This document shows, one piece after another, positions 31,985 through 43,285 of a stretch of 64,000 nucleotides of DNA (position 1 is the stretch's first letter; each line of letters starts with the position of its first letter). Origin of the DNA: Kalaharituber pfeilii (Eukaryota > Ascomycota > Pezizomycetes > Pezizales > Pezizaceae); contig WHUZ01000012.1 of assembly GCA_015179045.1 (NCBI GenBank), positions 62,001-126,000 of the forward strand, read 5' to 3'. A program made the translations under genes and the position numbers. A model generated the notes under the pieces. The model was not told where the DNA came from and ran no database searches. It was given only the letters and a program-made list of their open reading frames with translations.

Positions 31985-33899
31985 ATGTTCCGTCCAATGT
32001 TTCGAACCGCTCAAAGAACGGTTTGCCGTATGCGACCGTGTGGTAACTGTGGCCTTGTCCCCGGCAAGAGATTCGCATCAACATCGAAATTCATCTTTGA
32101 TTGGGAAGACCCTTTGCTCAACAAGGATATTTTGACTGAAGACGAGCAAGCAATATCAGAGCTAGCGAGGACATATTGTAAAGAGAAACTACTGCCTAGA
32201 GTCTTGCGTAAGGCATTTTGCGTTTATGACCATCCGTACTTGCGATTTAATTTCTACTTGATACCCGTCCGTTGATTAGTAATTTGATAGCCCGATGTTT
32301 TGCTAGCTGCTAATCCCTCAGTTGATATTGAATATACATGTGCCTTCTTGCGCAAACTACTATTGAACTGTTCACAAGGCTGCCGTTACACTTCCACTGC
32401 TGACTGTTGACAATAGAGGCATATAGAGATGAGACTTATGACAAGCATATCCTGCAAGAGATGGGAGAGCTGGGACTCCTAGGTTCCACTATCAAAGGTT
32501 ATGGCTGCTCTGGAGTAGGAAATGTTGCTTCTGGCGTCAGTACGCCATTCTATACAAATGTGAATTTACTGCTGAGAGTGCTCTTTATTCTAGTTAATCA
32601 CTCGGGAAGTGGAGAAAGTTGATAGTGGTTACAGAAGTGGAATGAGTGTCCAAAGTGCATTGGTTATGGGAGGTATCGCAGAGTTTGGTACACAGGAACA
32701 AAAGGAGCGATTCTTGCCTGGAATGGCAGCGGGAAAGATTTTGGGTTGTTTTGGCTTGACTGAACGTAGGCTGCTTCACTCCTCTTCTCGAAGAAATGTA
32801 TTTCTAACTGGAAACATGCAGCAAATCATGGCTCTGACCCAGGCTCGTAAGTGACTTGAAAGCTCAAGTATACCCACAGCTCCAAAAAACTGATCTGATG
32901 CATATAGAATGGAAACGGTTGCCAGGCAGCACCCCACAAAAGAAGGGGTGTATTTACTCTCTGGTTCTAAAACATGGATAACGAATTCTCCCATTGGTAG
33001 GATGCCTCTGTTTCAGATGTAATGACACAAACACCTAACCAAGTTCAGCGAATGTGCTCTTGGTGTGGGCCAAACTCGATGGAAAAATCCGTGGCTTCCT
33101 TGTGGAGCGAGCGACTGCTGGCCCTGGGTTATCAACTCCAGCTATCAAAAACAAGACTGGCCTGCGTGCCTCCATCACTGGAATGATACTTATGGATGAT
33201 GTTGAGGTCCCGAAAGAGAACATGTTCCAGACAGTGGAAGGGTTAAAAGGTCCATTTAGCTGTCTGAACAATGCTAGATATGGAATTGCATGGGGAACCA
33301 TGGGAGCCCTTGAGGATTGCATTGACCGTACAAGAACTTACGCTTTAGAAAGGAAGCAATTCAAAGGCAATCCATTAGCAAAATACCAGCTGGTGCAGAA
33401 AAAACTGGCCGATGCAGTTACAGACGCAGCGTATGGCTTGTTGGCGTACGTAACAGACTTTTGTGTCCACGGATTATCAAAAGGAAGCTAATTTGATATC
33501 TTATGTTATAGCTGTATCCAGGTTGGGAGGCTCAAAGACAAGGAATTGGCGCTTCCGGAGATGATATCAATGATCAAGCGACAGAACTGTGACAGAGCGC
33601 TAGTGAATGCACGCATGTAAGGCTTCCTATAACTCTAATCATCCAAGAGATCTACTAGACTCTAAGCGCACCGAAACAGATTACAAGAAGTGTTTGGTGG
33701 CAATGCCGTATCAGACGAGTATGGAATCGGACGGCATGTGGCAAACCTTTTTGTAACGCAAACATACGAAGGGCAAAGTGATATACATAGTAAGTACCAA
33801 GTTGCGTTAAAATAGCGCTGCAAATTGGATTGCCTGACAAATACCCGCTCAGGTTTGATACTCGGGAGAGCGATCACGGGGGTACAAGGGTTTTGCTAG
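31985..33899 (+). CDS. GCDH: Glutaryl-CoA dehydrogenase, mitochondrial
   Basis: This flavoprotein oxidises and decarboxylates glutaryl-CoA to crotonyl-CoA in lysine and tryptophan breakdown. Nine exons give about 428 residues: 31985-32207, 32417-32535, 32594-32765, 32822-32846 (25 nt), 32908-32996, 33049-33445, 33512-33616, 33680-33789 and 33853-33899. The N-terminus ([17 protein letters not shown]) fits a mitochondrial presequence. Conserved segments are [50 protein letters not shown]-like [30 protein letters not shown] and LKRQ-like [10 protein letters not shown]. The catalytic Glu is in [19 protein letters not shown]. Exon 4 supplies PNHGSDPG, part of the acyl-CoA binding loop. Confidence in the exact class rests on the [10 protein letters not shown] and C-terminal motifs; other acyl-CoA dehydrogenases lack them. 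Confidence 0.92.
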
Positions 33900-35256
33900 T
33901 CGGCCAGGTTTTATGGCACGTGGGACTTGGGTATAAGTAGAAGCAATTAAACGTATTTATGTAGGTACTTCTCCCTAGGAAACCTGCATTGTATTAACGC
34001 TCGCTGCGCAATGCCTATACATGAGCAGTGAAGCCGGACCTTAACTAGAACTGGGCCACGGTATACTTATGGACAGGCTTGAAGTTGTAGTTACTAGATA
34101 TCTATTTACAAACGTTATATTATTAGCACATTATATAACTGTGGACGAGGCTATCTTTCGATAGAGACGCGGTAGCCGCATGCGCAAATAGACGCCATCT
34201 AGGTCGTCCAGGAATATGTCGAAACGGGAAAATAATCCCAATTAAACGTGGGAAAGGCGCAATAAACACACACAAACACACATAAAAACAGAAAAAAAAA
34301 AAAAAAAAGGAGAGAAAGCTGGCCACCCGTGGCAACATGAGCGGCCTGTCGTCCTTTTCGGAATAGTATTCCAATCTGGGCAAAATTCTTTGATGGGAAC
34401 CCTTTGAATACCATTCGTTCGCAGTTCGAATCATGAAATCAGTCGTAATCAATTATTGCTTTTTGGCCCTTTCAGAGTTATGGGGGTTGATGTACGGGTA
34501 CAAGAACCTTTAGGTTGAGGGACTGTGTGTTCGAATGATATTGAAAGCTGCTTTCGGCTTTTGTAGTCTATTTTTGCACACATCTACTACCGTACCTACA
34601 TGTGGGTTACTTCATTGGCTACTAAGGAAATCACGTGAGATACCACTGGTTGCAGTTACAGCTGTCACATGTTGCAATGCAATAAGTGGCCAGTGTCTAA
34701 TACTCGTGCCCCGACTATTATTTTCAGCCTTCAAGGCCGTAGCACTGGAACATGATACTCACATCTTCAACTTGCGGACATAGCTAGGCCCATTTCGTGG
34801 ATCACTAGATACTCATTCATCAACTTTCCTTAAAAAAAAAATTCTCCAAAGGTAGCATTTCTTGATCTCTTCATCGCCTTAGCTAAGGAGCACACAAGAC
34901 ACACTAAGTAGCTGTAAGCTCATACAGAAAAGAAAAAAAAAAGTACATGTCGACCTTCAGGACAAAAAAAAAAAGAAGTGGGACATAAAGGCATGATATT
35001 AATAACTACACCTTGCACCGCAAAACCCACGAACACGCAAATCATACAAAACGCAGAACAACCCTAAGCCCAGAAATTGAAAGCTCTGTTAAGTAGCTTT
35101 CACCACCGGCATGAAACTCCCAAATAATAGAATAAGGTTGCAGATCAGAGAGGATGGATGTATGAATGAGAATGAGGTGCAGGTGAGTGAAGTTGTAAGG
35201 TGAGTGGGGTCGGAGGGGAGGTAGTAGCCACCGCGCTTCTCTCAATCTCCGCCCCT
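33900..35256. other. Intergenic with A-rich tracts
   Basis: A poly-A tract lies near 34292-34308 and shorter ones near 34831-34976. No gene or structured RNA recognised. Confidence 0.5.
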
Positions 35257-35899
35257 CTACTTCTTCTTCGGGGCGCTAACGAGTGGCGTTCCAATGTCTA
35301 GTTTGTGAATGCCAGTTAGCATCGACATAACTTCGAATTGATGTTGAATGGTAAACCTGTAGAATATGACGAACCTTTTCCTCTCAGCTTCACCCCCAAC
35401 GCCCTTTCCAGCTTCGCCAGTACCTGCTGACTCGGCACGGCTCTTCCACTCTCATAATCGTTGATCACACTCGGCTTCTCGTTCACTTTTGTGGCCAGCT
35501 CTTTCTGCGTCATTGGTGGAGTCTTTTCGGAGCGGGCCTTGGCCATCGCCTTGCCTACTGTTGGGTCGATCTTAGGAGGTGGAGCGACCTCGTTTTCTCG
35601 ATCGATTTTGGTTAGACGCTGGCCGTTAGGATCGCTGGTCTTGTTGCCGGTCACGTATTTCTTTTCTGTGGCGACGACAGCGCCGGAGCGACGGGCGGCA
35701 TTGATCTGTGAAGAGAAATGCAGTGTCAATACAGATTGTAGAATTGATTTGCTTCTTTGAGAAACTTGCGTTCGTTATGTCGGGATGTTAACCCAAGTAC
35801 AAAAAACCAACTTACCTCAGCTTGCGTTCTTGCAACGGTGGGTCGGGTATTGTGCGTGTTCCTTCCAATCTTCGTGACGGCATCCCACTCATTCGACAT
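35257..35899 (-). CDS. MBF1: Multiprotein bridging factor 1 (transcription coactivator)
   Basis: Mbf1 links TBP to bZIP activators such as Gcn4 and also guards reading frame on stalled ribosomes. Three exons, 35899-35816, 35705-35375 and 35297-35257, give 151 residues, the normal length. It starts [14 protein letters not shown], continues with the flexible N-terminal domain ([13 protein letters not shown]), and has a C-terminal Cro/C1-type helix-turn-helix ([25 protein letters not shown]). The final intron (GTTCGT...ACTAG) must be spliced to give the conserved end [12 protein letters not shown] and a basic PKKK terminus. Confidence 0.95.
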
Positions 35900-36442
35900 G
35901 ATTATTACTCGTTAGAAACGGTGTAGGTAAATTTACGAAAGAATCGGAAGGCGAGTTTGAATCCGCGAGTCGCTGGAGCTTTATTAACAGAAAAAAAAGG
36001 AAATCTAAGGTTTCGTAGCGCTCGCTACTCGAGTCAAGTGAGAGGATGAAGGGAGGATAATCTATGCGCGAAGTAGTGAAAGGACAGCGAATATATAGCT
36101 TGGCTCGACGTCGGGTCTTTTGTTTTTTTGCTCCTGGAGGTAATAACGGGGGAAGGCTCACAGTTTACAGAGTGTCCTTGATAAAGGGTTGAGCATGGCT
36201 TAGCGTTAGTCATACTGGCTCACATGCTTGTCAGCGGCAGGTGGCTAAGTAATCCGCCACTTTCTACCGTCTTCCAGAGTCCAAACTCTGCTACATAGAG
36301 TAAAAACCACTTCAACTCTTTGATCCATTCAAGAATTATACTGTTGTCTCTAATAATACAAATTGGTATCATCTTGCCGTCTGTAACTAGTTTCTAAGCA
36401 TCCGCCAGTTGTCGGTACAATCTCGTCCCAACAAACGAACGG
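35900..36442. other. Intergenic, MBF1 promoter side
   Basis: Upstream DNA of MBF1 and 3' flank of the histidine phosphatase gene. Nothing else recognised. Confidence 0.5.
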
Positions 36443-37918
36443 TTAAGCAGCAGGTGTCGGATCAACTGTGCATCTAGGCGCCACCCCACTTGGGCTCAAT
36501 GTCGTGGTTGGCGCGGGCGTTTTCAAAAATTCCACCCTTACAACAGTTGGAATCATGCCGCCAGTCTGAAGCCTGAACTTGCGGTGCCCGATAACCTCTA
36601 GAATCGAACTAATTGTACCACTATGACCACTAATGGTGAGAAAGGTTGCATCGTCGTTGGAGAAGATTTCGTCTAGCGCTGTTTTCAGTCGGAGATTTTT
36701 GGCATCGTTTGGTTCCCTGTGAATGGGGTCCCAGAATGGATCCAGGCCCTCTGCAAAACCTTTCTCAAAGGTAAACTTAGGGAAAGCCCTGGCTATTTCA
36801 CATTTTGGAGGTCGTCCTGGCTGGAATTGAGTAAGGAGTCGTAATCGAAAAAGTCGAGGAAAACTTACGGTCGCAAGTATGAATTCCCAGGGTTTCCCGG
36901 AGTTTCTAATTGAGGAAGTCGTTAGTACTCTTAAAACGGTTTGGACTTAAATCCCTTTAGGTAGGGGTGGCAAACCTCCTTAATGATTGGCTTGACATAG
37001 TTCCTCTTGTTGAGGGTAATGTCTCTCCAGGTTATTTCCAACGTTTCTGCAGCACGGCTGGATGTGGTATGAATTTAATAGGAACTGATTAACTGCAAGC
37101 TGAGATTCGTACCTGAGAGGAGATGAATAAAAGGATTGCGGGAGTGGAGCTCCATATTTGAGCTGCTGCTTCCACGCCAAATTTGCCTTCTCTGCTTCCA
37201 GTATGCCAGAAGGAGTGACTTTAGCATCGTCCTGATATCTTATTAGTTTTGACTTGCATAAGATTCAGGGACCTTTGTTACCCATCTGTTTGTACCGTTA
37301 CCATCCAGTAATGACCAATAACAATCCCACAAATGGGTTGTATAATAAGACTCTGTTTCAGAAAGTTAGGTAAATATGAATATTCATAGCGTTCAAAATG
37401 CTAACCTGCGACATTCTACATCACCAATTTTGTCAGAAGATTCTTTATGATATTACAAACAGGAAAAACGCACGTGGAATCCCTGCCCATGCCTAGCGAG
37501 AAACAAGACTTTATATTGAACATTGTCAGGTGTCATCTTGTTCAGTTTCTTGATGGCCTGAATGAACTCCCTCCATCGAGGCTTCTTCGTGGTACTAGTA
37601 GTGACATCTCGTTCCTCAATCAATACGCCTTCCAGATGGCGACTTTTCAATTTGAAATTGTCGAGAAGTCCAAAATTACTCGATATCTGCGCAGTTTTAG
37701 CATTACTGCAGCTTGGATATAGAATATATGCTGGTACTCACGTAATCAAATGAATCTTCGTTAGTCTCCGGCAGATCCTGTGCAAAAAATCCAGTCACAG
37801 TGGAGTATTTGATACTTTCCCATTTTGTTTTGGGAGCCCATGTAGCTTGTGCGATGCTGCTTATTATGAGGGTAGATAGGAACGTAATTGATAAACTCGA
37901 AGGTGTACTAAACAGCAT
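36443..37918 (-). CDS. Secreted histidine phosphatase, phosphoglycerate mutase-like
   Basis: A member of the histidine phosphatase superfamily, branch 1 (yeast Pmu1-like). Eight exons give about 360 residues: 37918-37742, 37686-37474, 37415-37406 (10 nt), 37352-37282, 37231-37113, 37057-36976, 36905-36869 and 36816-36443. A signal peptide (MLFSTPSSLSITFLSTLIIS) is followed by YSTVTGFFAQDLPE. The catalytic motif is VLFLARHGQGFHN. The 10-nt exon codes for NVAE right after it. Further motifs are LTW-like LLDGNGTNRWDDAKVTPSG, FYSSPLSRAAETL (second Arg) and FLTISGHSGTISSIL (second His). Substrate is unknown in this group. The predicted secretion signal is unusual for Pmu1 itself, which is intracellular, and suggests an extracellular or vacuolar phosphatase. 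Confidence 0.85.
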
Positions 37919-38985
37919 TTTGGTATTTCAGAGTCGGTTACCCCAGTATAAGTGGTATATAGACCGCTTTCTGTATGCTTGAACGGAAGGCACGGGACCA
38001 GCGGATGTAGGGCCATTGAAGGGGTTACAGAGGAAACTTATATCCCCGTTGAATGCAGACAATTGCAAATGCCCTCATTTCTCTCTATCCTATCCTAAGC
38101 ACAGAGCAGGGCATAGGTGCTTGGTTCTGCCATCTGCATGCGGTTAGTAGATCAGCGCGTGCGAATCGGAGAAGACAATTCGAACACGCCCTCGAATGGG
38201 TGCTCTGCTGCTAAGGTGCCACTTGTTACATTCCGTCGCGCGTTGACTAATACACTTATTTTCTTTCTTTTTGGTGGGGGGAGGGGTGAACCCCTGCACA
38301 CAGGCTCTCAGCTGGCCGCAGTCCGCTTTCTGGCCTCGGCTCACATTTGGCATCTCATCTTTGCAATCGAAGGACCTCCAAATACTGGACAACCTGGAGC
38401 TCATGGGCATTGGGTAACGTGCCCGAAGTGGTAACGATCTGCCCCCCTGTAACGATCCATTCTCTGGGCACTCCTCGTCATACATTCCTCGCTCTACTAC
38501 TTATTTTGGATATATTGCAACTATAGAAATTGCTTAACATTATACCAATTTGACATCGCTGAATCAGAATTTGCTATCATAATGAGGAAAAAATCAAAAT
38601 TCCATTATTTACAACCAAATTCATTATTATTCACCTAATTTGAGCTCTCCCTGTATAGAGTATAGCTCAACATCCTCGAAATCAGGAAAATAATATAGAA
38701 AACTAGTAATTCTCATCCATCTAGGGCTGGTCTTTTTATTAAAAGTCAATATTGCATATACAGATCATGTGGGATGCAATGCACCTTCAATTGTATAGAA
38801 GTAGTTTATGTTCCGAGCTAATCTCCATACCTTGATCTGACCTTCAGTGTTCCTAGACTCCTCAAGTGATTCAGGAATACCGGGACTTGAAGTTGTAGTA
38901 GTTGAAGCACTAGGGGTGGTAACAGTAACTCCTTCTGAGGTGCCAGGTATGACAGAAGAGACCTATGGCTCAAATCTGCTATTGG
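37919..38985. other. Intergenic with one coding-like minus-strand stretch
   Basis: Minus-strand sequence from about 38963 to 38768 is open behind a possible acceptor (CATAG) and rich in Ser/Thr, ending RNINYFYTIEGALHPT. It has no recognised domain and no partner exon, so it is not called. A plus-strand 105-codon frame at 38117-38434 is likewise unsupported. Confidence 0.4.
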
Positions 38986-39722
38986 AACCTTCTTCTACCC
39001 ACCCCCCCTTCTAGTATTCAGACCGTCCTATCTCATGAACTAAAGATCTTTCCCAGCCCCAGCCTTGCATGTGAGTTCCTCTATGGTATCTTTTTGTAAC
39101 TTGTTCAGCTGCAGCCATCTCTCTCTATTTTCGTTCTTCTTTTGCCTTGCTGTCATAGGTCACCTCGGGTGGCCGATAGAGCGTATATGCGACGCATGCG
39201 AAATGCGAAATGCGACAGCAAATATATGGGATGCAGGTGCGTATTGCTAAATGAGCTATGCAGAGGACTAGTAAACGTCACTAGTCAAGTGTTTTTTCAC
39301 TGATCTGGTGGGATGCGGTTCTCTACCCAAGACGCCCAAGACGTTATATTCACTCACTTCCTCCTATGCCGCCTCGAGCTGAAGTTAAAGCAATACTGGA
39401 AATAGAAGGAAAAAATAGTAGGAGATGTCGAAAAGGAAACAGAGAGTACCAGCGAAGGTCAGAAAGGAGGAAGAGAAACTTCAGAAGGTGCGAGATAGTT
39501 TAGGATAAGAAAGAAGCCGCTGATATGCAAAGTAGTTAGCAGCGATGGATCGAGAAAGTAAGGCAAAAGAGGAACGAAAACAGAGAGAGAGGGCTGCAGC
39601 TGAACAAGCTACAAAAAGACACTATGGAGGAACTCACATGCAAGGCTGGGGCTGGGAAAGATCTTTAGTTCATGAGATAGGAGGGTCTGAATACTAGAAG
39701 GGGGGGTGGGTAGAAGAAGGTT
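38986..39722. repeat. Large inverted repeat, two 165-bp arms around a 400-bp spacer
   Basis: The left arm (about 38986-39151) and right arm (about 39558-39722) are inverse copies. The outer 90 bases are almost identical; the inner parts differ by several substitutions, mostly transitions. On the plus strand the right arm is open and codes for a Lys/Glu/Arg-rich helix (KEERKQRERAAAEQATKRHY) followed by GWGWERSLVHEIGGSEY and a stop. This suggests an inverted duplication of the end of a transposon-type protein gene. The spacer also reads as a charged, broken frame near 39368-39500. Confidence 0.85.
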
Positions 39723-40467
39723 GCATGAAAGTCCGCTTAGTCAGCGTCTGGTTACGAGACTAGGGGTTACTAGTATTAGCTTTAGGGTCGAAAATCATTA
39801 TGGGTCGAAAATCATTATGTTAGCTGTCCAAATTTCATTATGTCAGCTGTCCAAATACTTTCTTACATAATAAACTTTGGACACCTATCACGCTAGTCTT
39901 ATGCACTCCACTATACCTTCCTTACTCATGCAGGTGGATCGCAGTTTGCATAGCAGGCCGAGGCAGGGGCCACAACGTTATAAATTAACATTGCCCCAGT
40001 CCGGGCTCAATATTGCTAGAGAGTATCGGTAGATACAGCAGAAGCGTTACAGTGATAATCCAGAACCCTGGCAATCGCTGCGAGAGACATCACGAAGTGT
40101 GCATGGGCAAAGTGCAGGGGGTGGTGCAAATTAGATTCGAGGCGTTAGATAAGCGAGGCCACATACTGACTGTTGAGCGTATGCATACTAGTAACGGTAT
40201 GAATACTCGAGCACTCGAGTTCATTTCATAGCACTAGGATAAATTGCATATTGCATATTAACCACGCTAACCAAGATTGTTGGCTGACTAAGCTGTAAAG
40301 CACCAGGCATATCACGGGTCTGTCTGTATTTGCCTCGGCACGCTCGAAACCAGGCGCATACCCGAGAAAGAGCTGTGCGACGTCCACTGACCGAGCTTCT
40401 ACCTCCCCATTCCAATCTTACAACTCTGCTGATTCCCACAATGCCCTAGTATACATCTCCAGCCAAA
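39723..40467. other. Intergenic with short tandem units, upstream of the isomerase gene
   Basis: Near 39788-39858 there are two copies of GGGTCGAAAATCATTATG and two of GTCAGCTGTCCAAAT-like units. The GGTTACGAGACTA motif lies at 39748. The 3' part is the promoter of the following gene. Confidence 0.5.
39748..39764 (+). repeat. Dispersed GGTTACGAGACTA motif, copy 2
   Basis: CTGGTTACGAGACTAGG, 25 bases beyond the right arm of the large inverted repeat. Confidence 0.6.
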
Positions 40468-41372
40468 ATGTCCTACAGTTCCAACGACAACCCTCTCATT
40501 CTTGATGTTCAGGGCCAAATCGCTGTCATCTACATCAACTTATCACACAAACTCAATGCGCTCACGGGGAGTCATTACCGTCAGCTCGCCTACCTCCTGT
40601 GGGACATTGCGAATATGAGCGAGGTCGTTGTTACAGTACTAACTGGAAAGGGAAAGTACTTCTCCGCAGGTGCAGACGTGCAAGTTGTTAGTGGACAGTC
40701 ACCCGATAAAGAGGATTCACAGCGGACATTTTGGTTACAGCAATGTTCGTTCACACAACACTTCCCCTTCTATCGTTTCCAATAATTGGCAATCCACTAA
40801 CTATCCTAGTCACGATAAATAACATTGAGGTAACGAGAGCATTTGCTGAGCACCCTAAGCTCCTTGTCGTGGCTCTGAACGGCCCAGCAGTGGGTCTCTC
40901 CGCCGCAATAGTTGCCCACGCAGATTTCATTTACGCCACGTCCTCCACTTTCCTCCTCGCCCCATTCACCTCCCTTGGGCTCGTTGCCGAAGGCGCCTCG
41001 TCCTATACATTCCTCCAGCGCCTTGGTCTCTCGAAGGCGAACGAGGCGCTTATTCTCTCAAAACGGCTCACTTCAAAGGAACTCCTGGAATGCGGTTTCC
41101 TCAACCGCATCTACTCTACCCCAAAGGACCCCAACGATGCGAGTAGTTTTCATAAGGAGGTGTTGGAGGATATCCGTAAAGAATTTTTGGAGAGGGGCTT
41201 GAACACAGAAAGTATGCTGCTGGTCAAGAGACTTGTACGGAGGAACTTTGAAAGGACACTTGGAGACGCGAATGTAAAGGAGGCATTTTATGGGTTGGAA
41301 AGGTTTCTAAAAGGTGCACCGCAAAAGGAATTGACATTAGTAGCTAATGGCCAAAAGAAGCACAAGCTCTGA
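40468..41372 (+). CDS. Peroxisomal enoyl-CoA hydratase/isomerase (Eci1-like)
   Basis: A crotonase-fold enzyme that probably moves cis-3 double bonds to trans-2 in beta-oxidation of unsaturated fatty acids. Two exons, 40468-40744 and 40810-41372, give 279 residues, matching yeast Eci1 (280). Motifs are HKLNALTGSHY, FSAGADV (first oxyanion-hole segment), ALNGPAVGLSAAI (second oxyanion segment) and FTSLGLVAEGASSY, where Glu of AEG sits at the catalytic position. The protein ends KKHKL; HKL is a type 1 peroxisomal targeting variant similar to the HRL of yeast Eci1. The hydratase class cannot be fully excluded without alignment. Confidence 0.87.
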
Positions 41373-41755
41373 CAAAGGGCGGGAACGGCAAGTGCTTTAA
41401 ATCCTATATTCTGCGTTTTTATGTCTTCTGTTATCTTACAATCATCTGGTCTCGGTGTCAGAAGAAGCGGGGATATTGGGGAATATATCATATAATGTAC
41501 AGTGTTGGCGTTAACTTGAGGATAAGTTCATACATTTTTGAATAAGAAGCCAAAGGAACGTAAGGGGAAGTTAACATCAGTTGCCTATGAACTTAGATTA
41601 CCAGCTCTCGACAAAAATATGGGCACAAAATTATTATTATTATTATCAAGCCTGTGCCACATCCCCTCAGAAAGAATGGCATCATTCTCCAGGCTTCAAT
41701 GAAAGCGATTATTAATCGTATCAGCGCATTGATTCTTTGATTGCTTATTGCTCAT
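41373..41755. other. Short convergent intergenic region
   Basis: 3' regions of two convergent genes. A short ATT repeat lies near 41632-41646. No other feature. Confidence 0.5.
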
Positions 41756-43059
41756 TTAGACGCCTGTATGTACCAGACCATCCACAGGTATATCCTTTCC
41801 AGGAGTGCTAGGATGTGCGTTCGCAGAACCATTGGCGTCCTGTCCATTGTTATGCATTATAGCAACGGCTAGCTTCTCCTTCTCTTTCTCACGCTTGTGA
41901 GAGCTCTGTGAGAGCTTAATCAAAGAAACAATGAAAGCTGATTTTATGAAAAATGTTAGTGGTTCAACCTAGAGATAAGGAAGATGACTGGGAACAGATG
42001 CGGTGTACCTGCTAGAATGCCAATGGCAATAAGCCCTCTTCGTGTAGTAACCCATCGGAGTTTCTCCACCTCAGACTTGAGATCCGAGTTGATAAGAACA
42101 GTGATTTTGTAATTCAGTTCTTGTATCTGAGTAATACCTCAATCATTTGATGTTCTTTCATAATCTGGTATATGCAAGAATAAGTAAGAGAAGTATACCT
42201 TATTCTCAACCTCTCTTTGCTCTGCTCTTGTCACCATTTTCCTATCATTGAACATCCCCCTAAGTTCGTTCCCGCACACCATCAATTCCTCCATAAACCT
42301 TCCATTGAGATCCTCAAAGTTCCGTTGTATTTCTGCGCGCTCCACACGCATCTTATCGAGCTGTGCTGCTCGTAATGCTGATATCTCACTTCGTAGCTCC
42401 GCGCACGCTGCCTTAAAAAGGTAGTTGTCGTTCTCAAATGTGCTGCGAGACAGAAGGGTGGACTGTGCTATTGCAAGATGATGGGTGAGAAGCGCTCGTA
42501 TAAGGTGCATCAGGGCGATGGATTGAGATGTGGTAAAGGCAGGAGTGAGTCGATTTACGAGGGTATATGTATCGAATAAGTGAGGTAGAGTGGGAATTTG
42601 GGAAGGAACAGTAGCAGTAGCATCTGCTGAGGGGGAGATTCCATCTTCTGATGTCGTTGCAGTTGGTGATTGCGGTGTTTTCAGGTTAGTAACGGCTTCA
42701 GGGCTCTCCGTTTTCGCTCCTCCGACGACTGACTTTACCCCTTCACTTCCCGCCCCCGTATTCCCGCTTCTCTGCTGCTGCTGCTGTTGCTGCTCTTGTT
42801 GCTGTTGTTGCTGTTGTTGCTGTTGCTGCTGTTGCTGCTGCTTCTGAAAGTCAATTGGTTCCACAGCAGTCCCGTGCCTCAGTCTTCTTTGTAGATGACA
42901 ACTCGATATCCTTGGCCTCGAAGAGTGTTGGTTATGTGCATAAACTGTCCTTAAATTTGAGGCAGCTACCATCAATTTGTGACTAAAGGCCGGTCGTGTG
43001 GATAAAAACAGGATGGGAGGGTATAAGAACAGAAGGCGGGGGTGGGACATCGTGGACAC
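41756..43059 (-). CDS. Mitochondrial coiled-coil protein, DUF1640/CCDC90 family, with polyglutamine
   Basis: The family (yeast Fmp32, animal MCUR1/CCDC90B) consists of inner-membrane proteins tied to complex IV assembly and calcium-uniporter regulation. Three exons, 43059-42199, 42126-42009 and 41937-41756, give about 386 residues. An N-terminal presequence-like region is followed by a long Gln tract coded at about 42772-42845. The conserved region begins LFDTYTLVNRL and F(T)TSQSIALMHLIRALL. A long coiled coil follows (SEISALRAAQLDKMRVERAEI). A C-terminal membrane segment (RRGLIAIGILAGAFIVSLI) comes before a charged tail that contains KREKEKEKL. The polyglutamine insert lies between presequence and domain. 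Start at 43059 is the furthest upstream ATG; a later one at the MVAASN position is possible. Confidence 0.85.
42772..42845 (-). repeat. CAG/CAA repeat coding for polyglutamine
   Basis: About 74 bases of mixed CAA and CAG codons on the minus strand, giving roughly two dozen Gln interrupted by single Lys and Glu. Mixed codons usually stabilise such tracts. Confidence 0.9.
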
Positions 43060-43154
43060 ATATCATGGAGATGAGTGCTCAACTCATGATGTTCGGTAAT
43101 TACTTGGCGCACTGCCTGGATACTGCCGTTTGTGTCGGCTCGTGTGTAGCCGCG

Positions 43155-43171
43155 CACGTGCGGGTCACGTG
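43155..43171. promoter_or_regulatory. Two CACGTG palindromes between divergent genes
   Basis: CACGTG occurs at 43155-43160 (inside GCACGTGC) and at 43166-43171, in the 226-bp space between the divergent starts of the DUF1640 gene and DUO1. CACGTG is the core bound by bHLH factors such as Cbf1 and Pho4. Spacing is 11 bases, one helical turn. Confidence 0.55.
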
Positions 43172-43285
43172 GCACTGAACGGGACTACCGCGCCCCACCA
43201 AAAGCAGCCCTCCCGAAGTAAAGCGGGTGGCATAGCAGCGCTGCACCTCGCCCTCACAGTCCTTCGACCAAACGCACAACTGACA

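Noticed and set aside
42590..42847. Plus-strand 85-codon frame with long Cys run
   Set aside because: It is the antisense of the polyglutamine tract in the DUF1640 gene.
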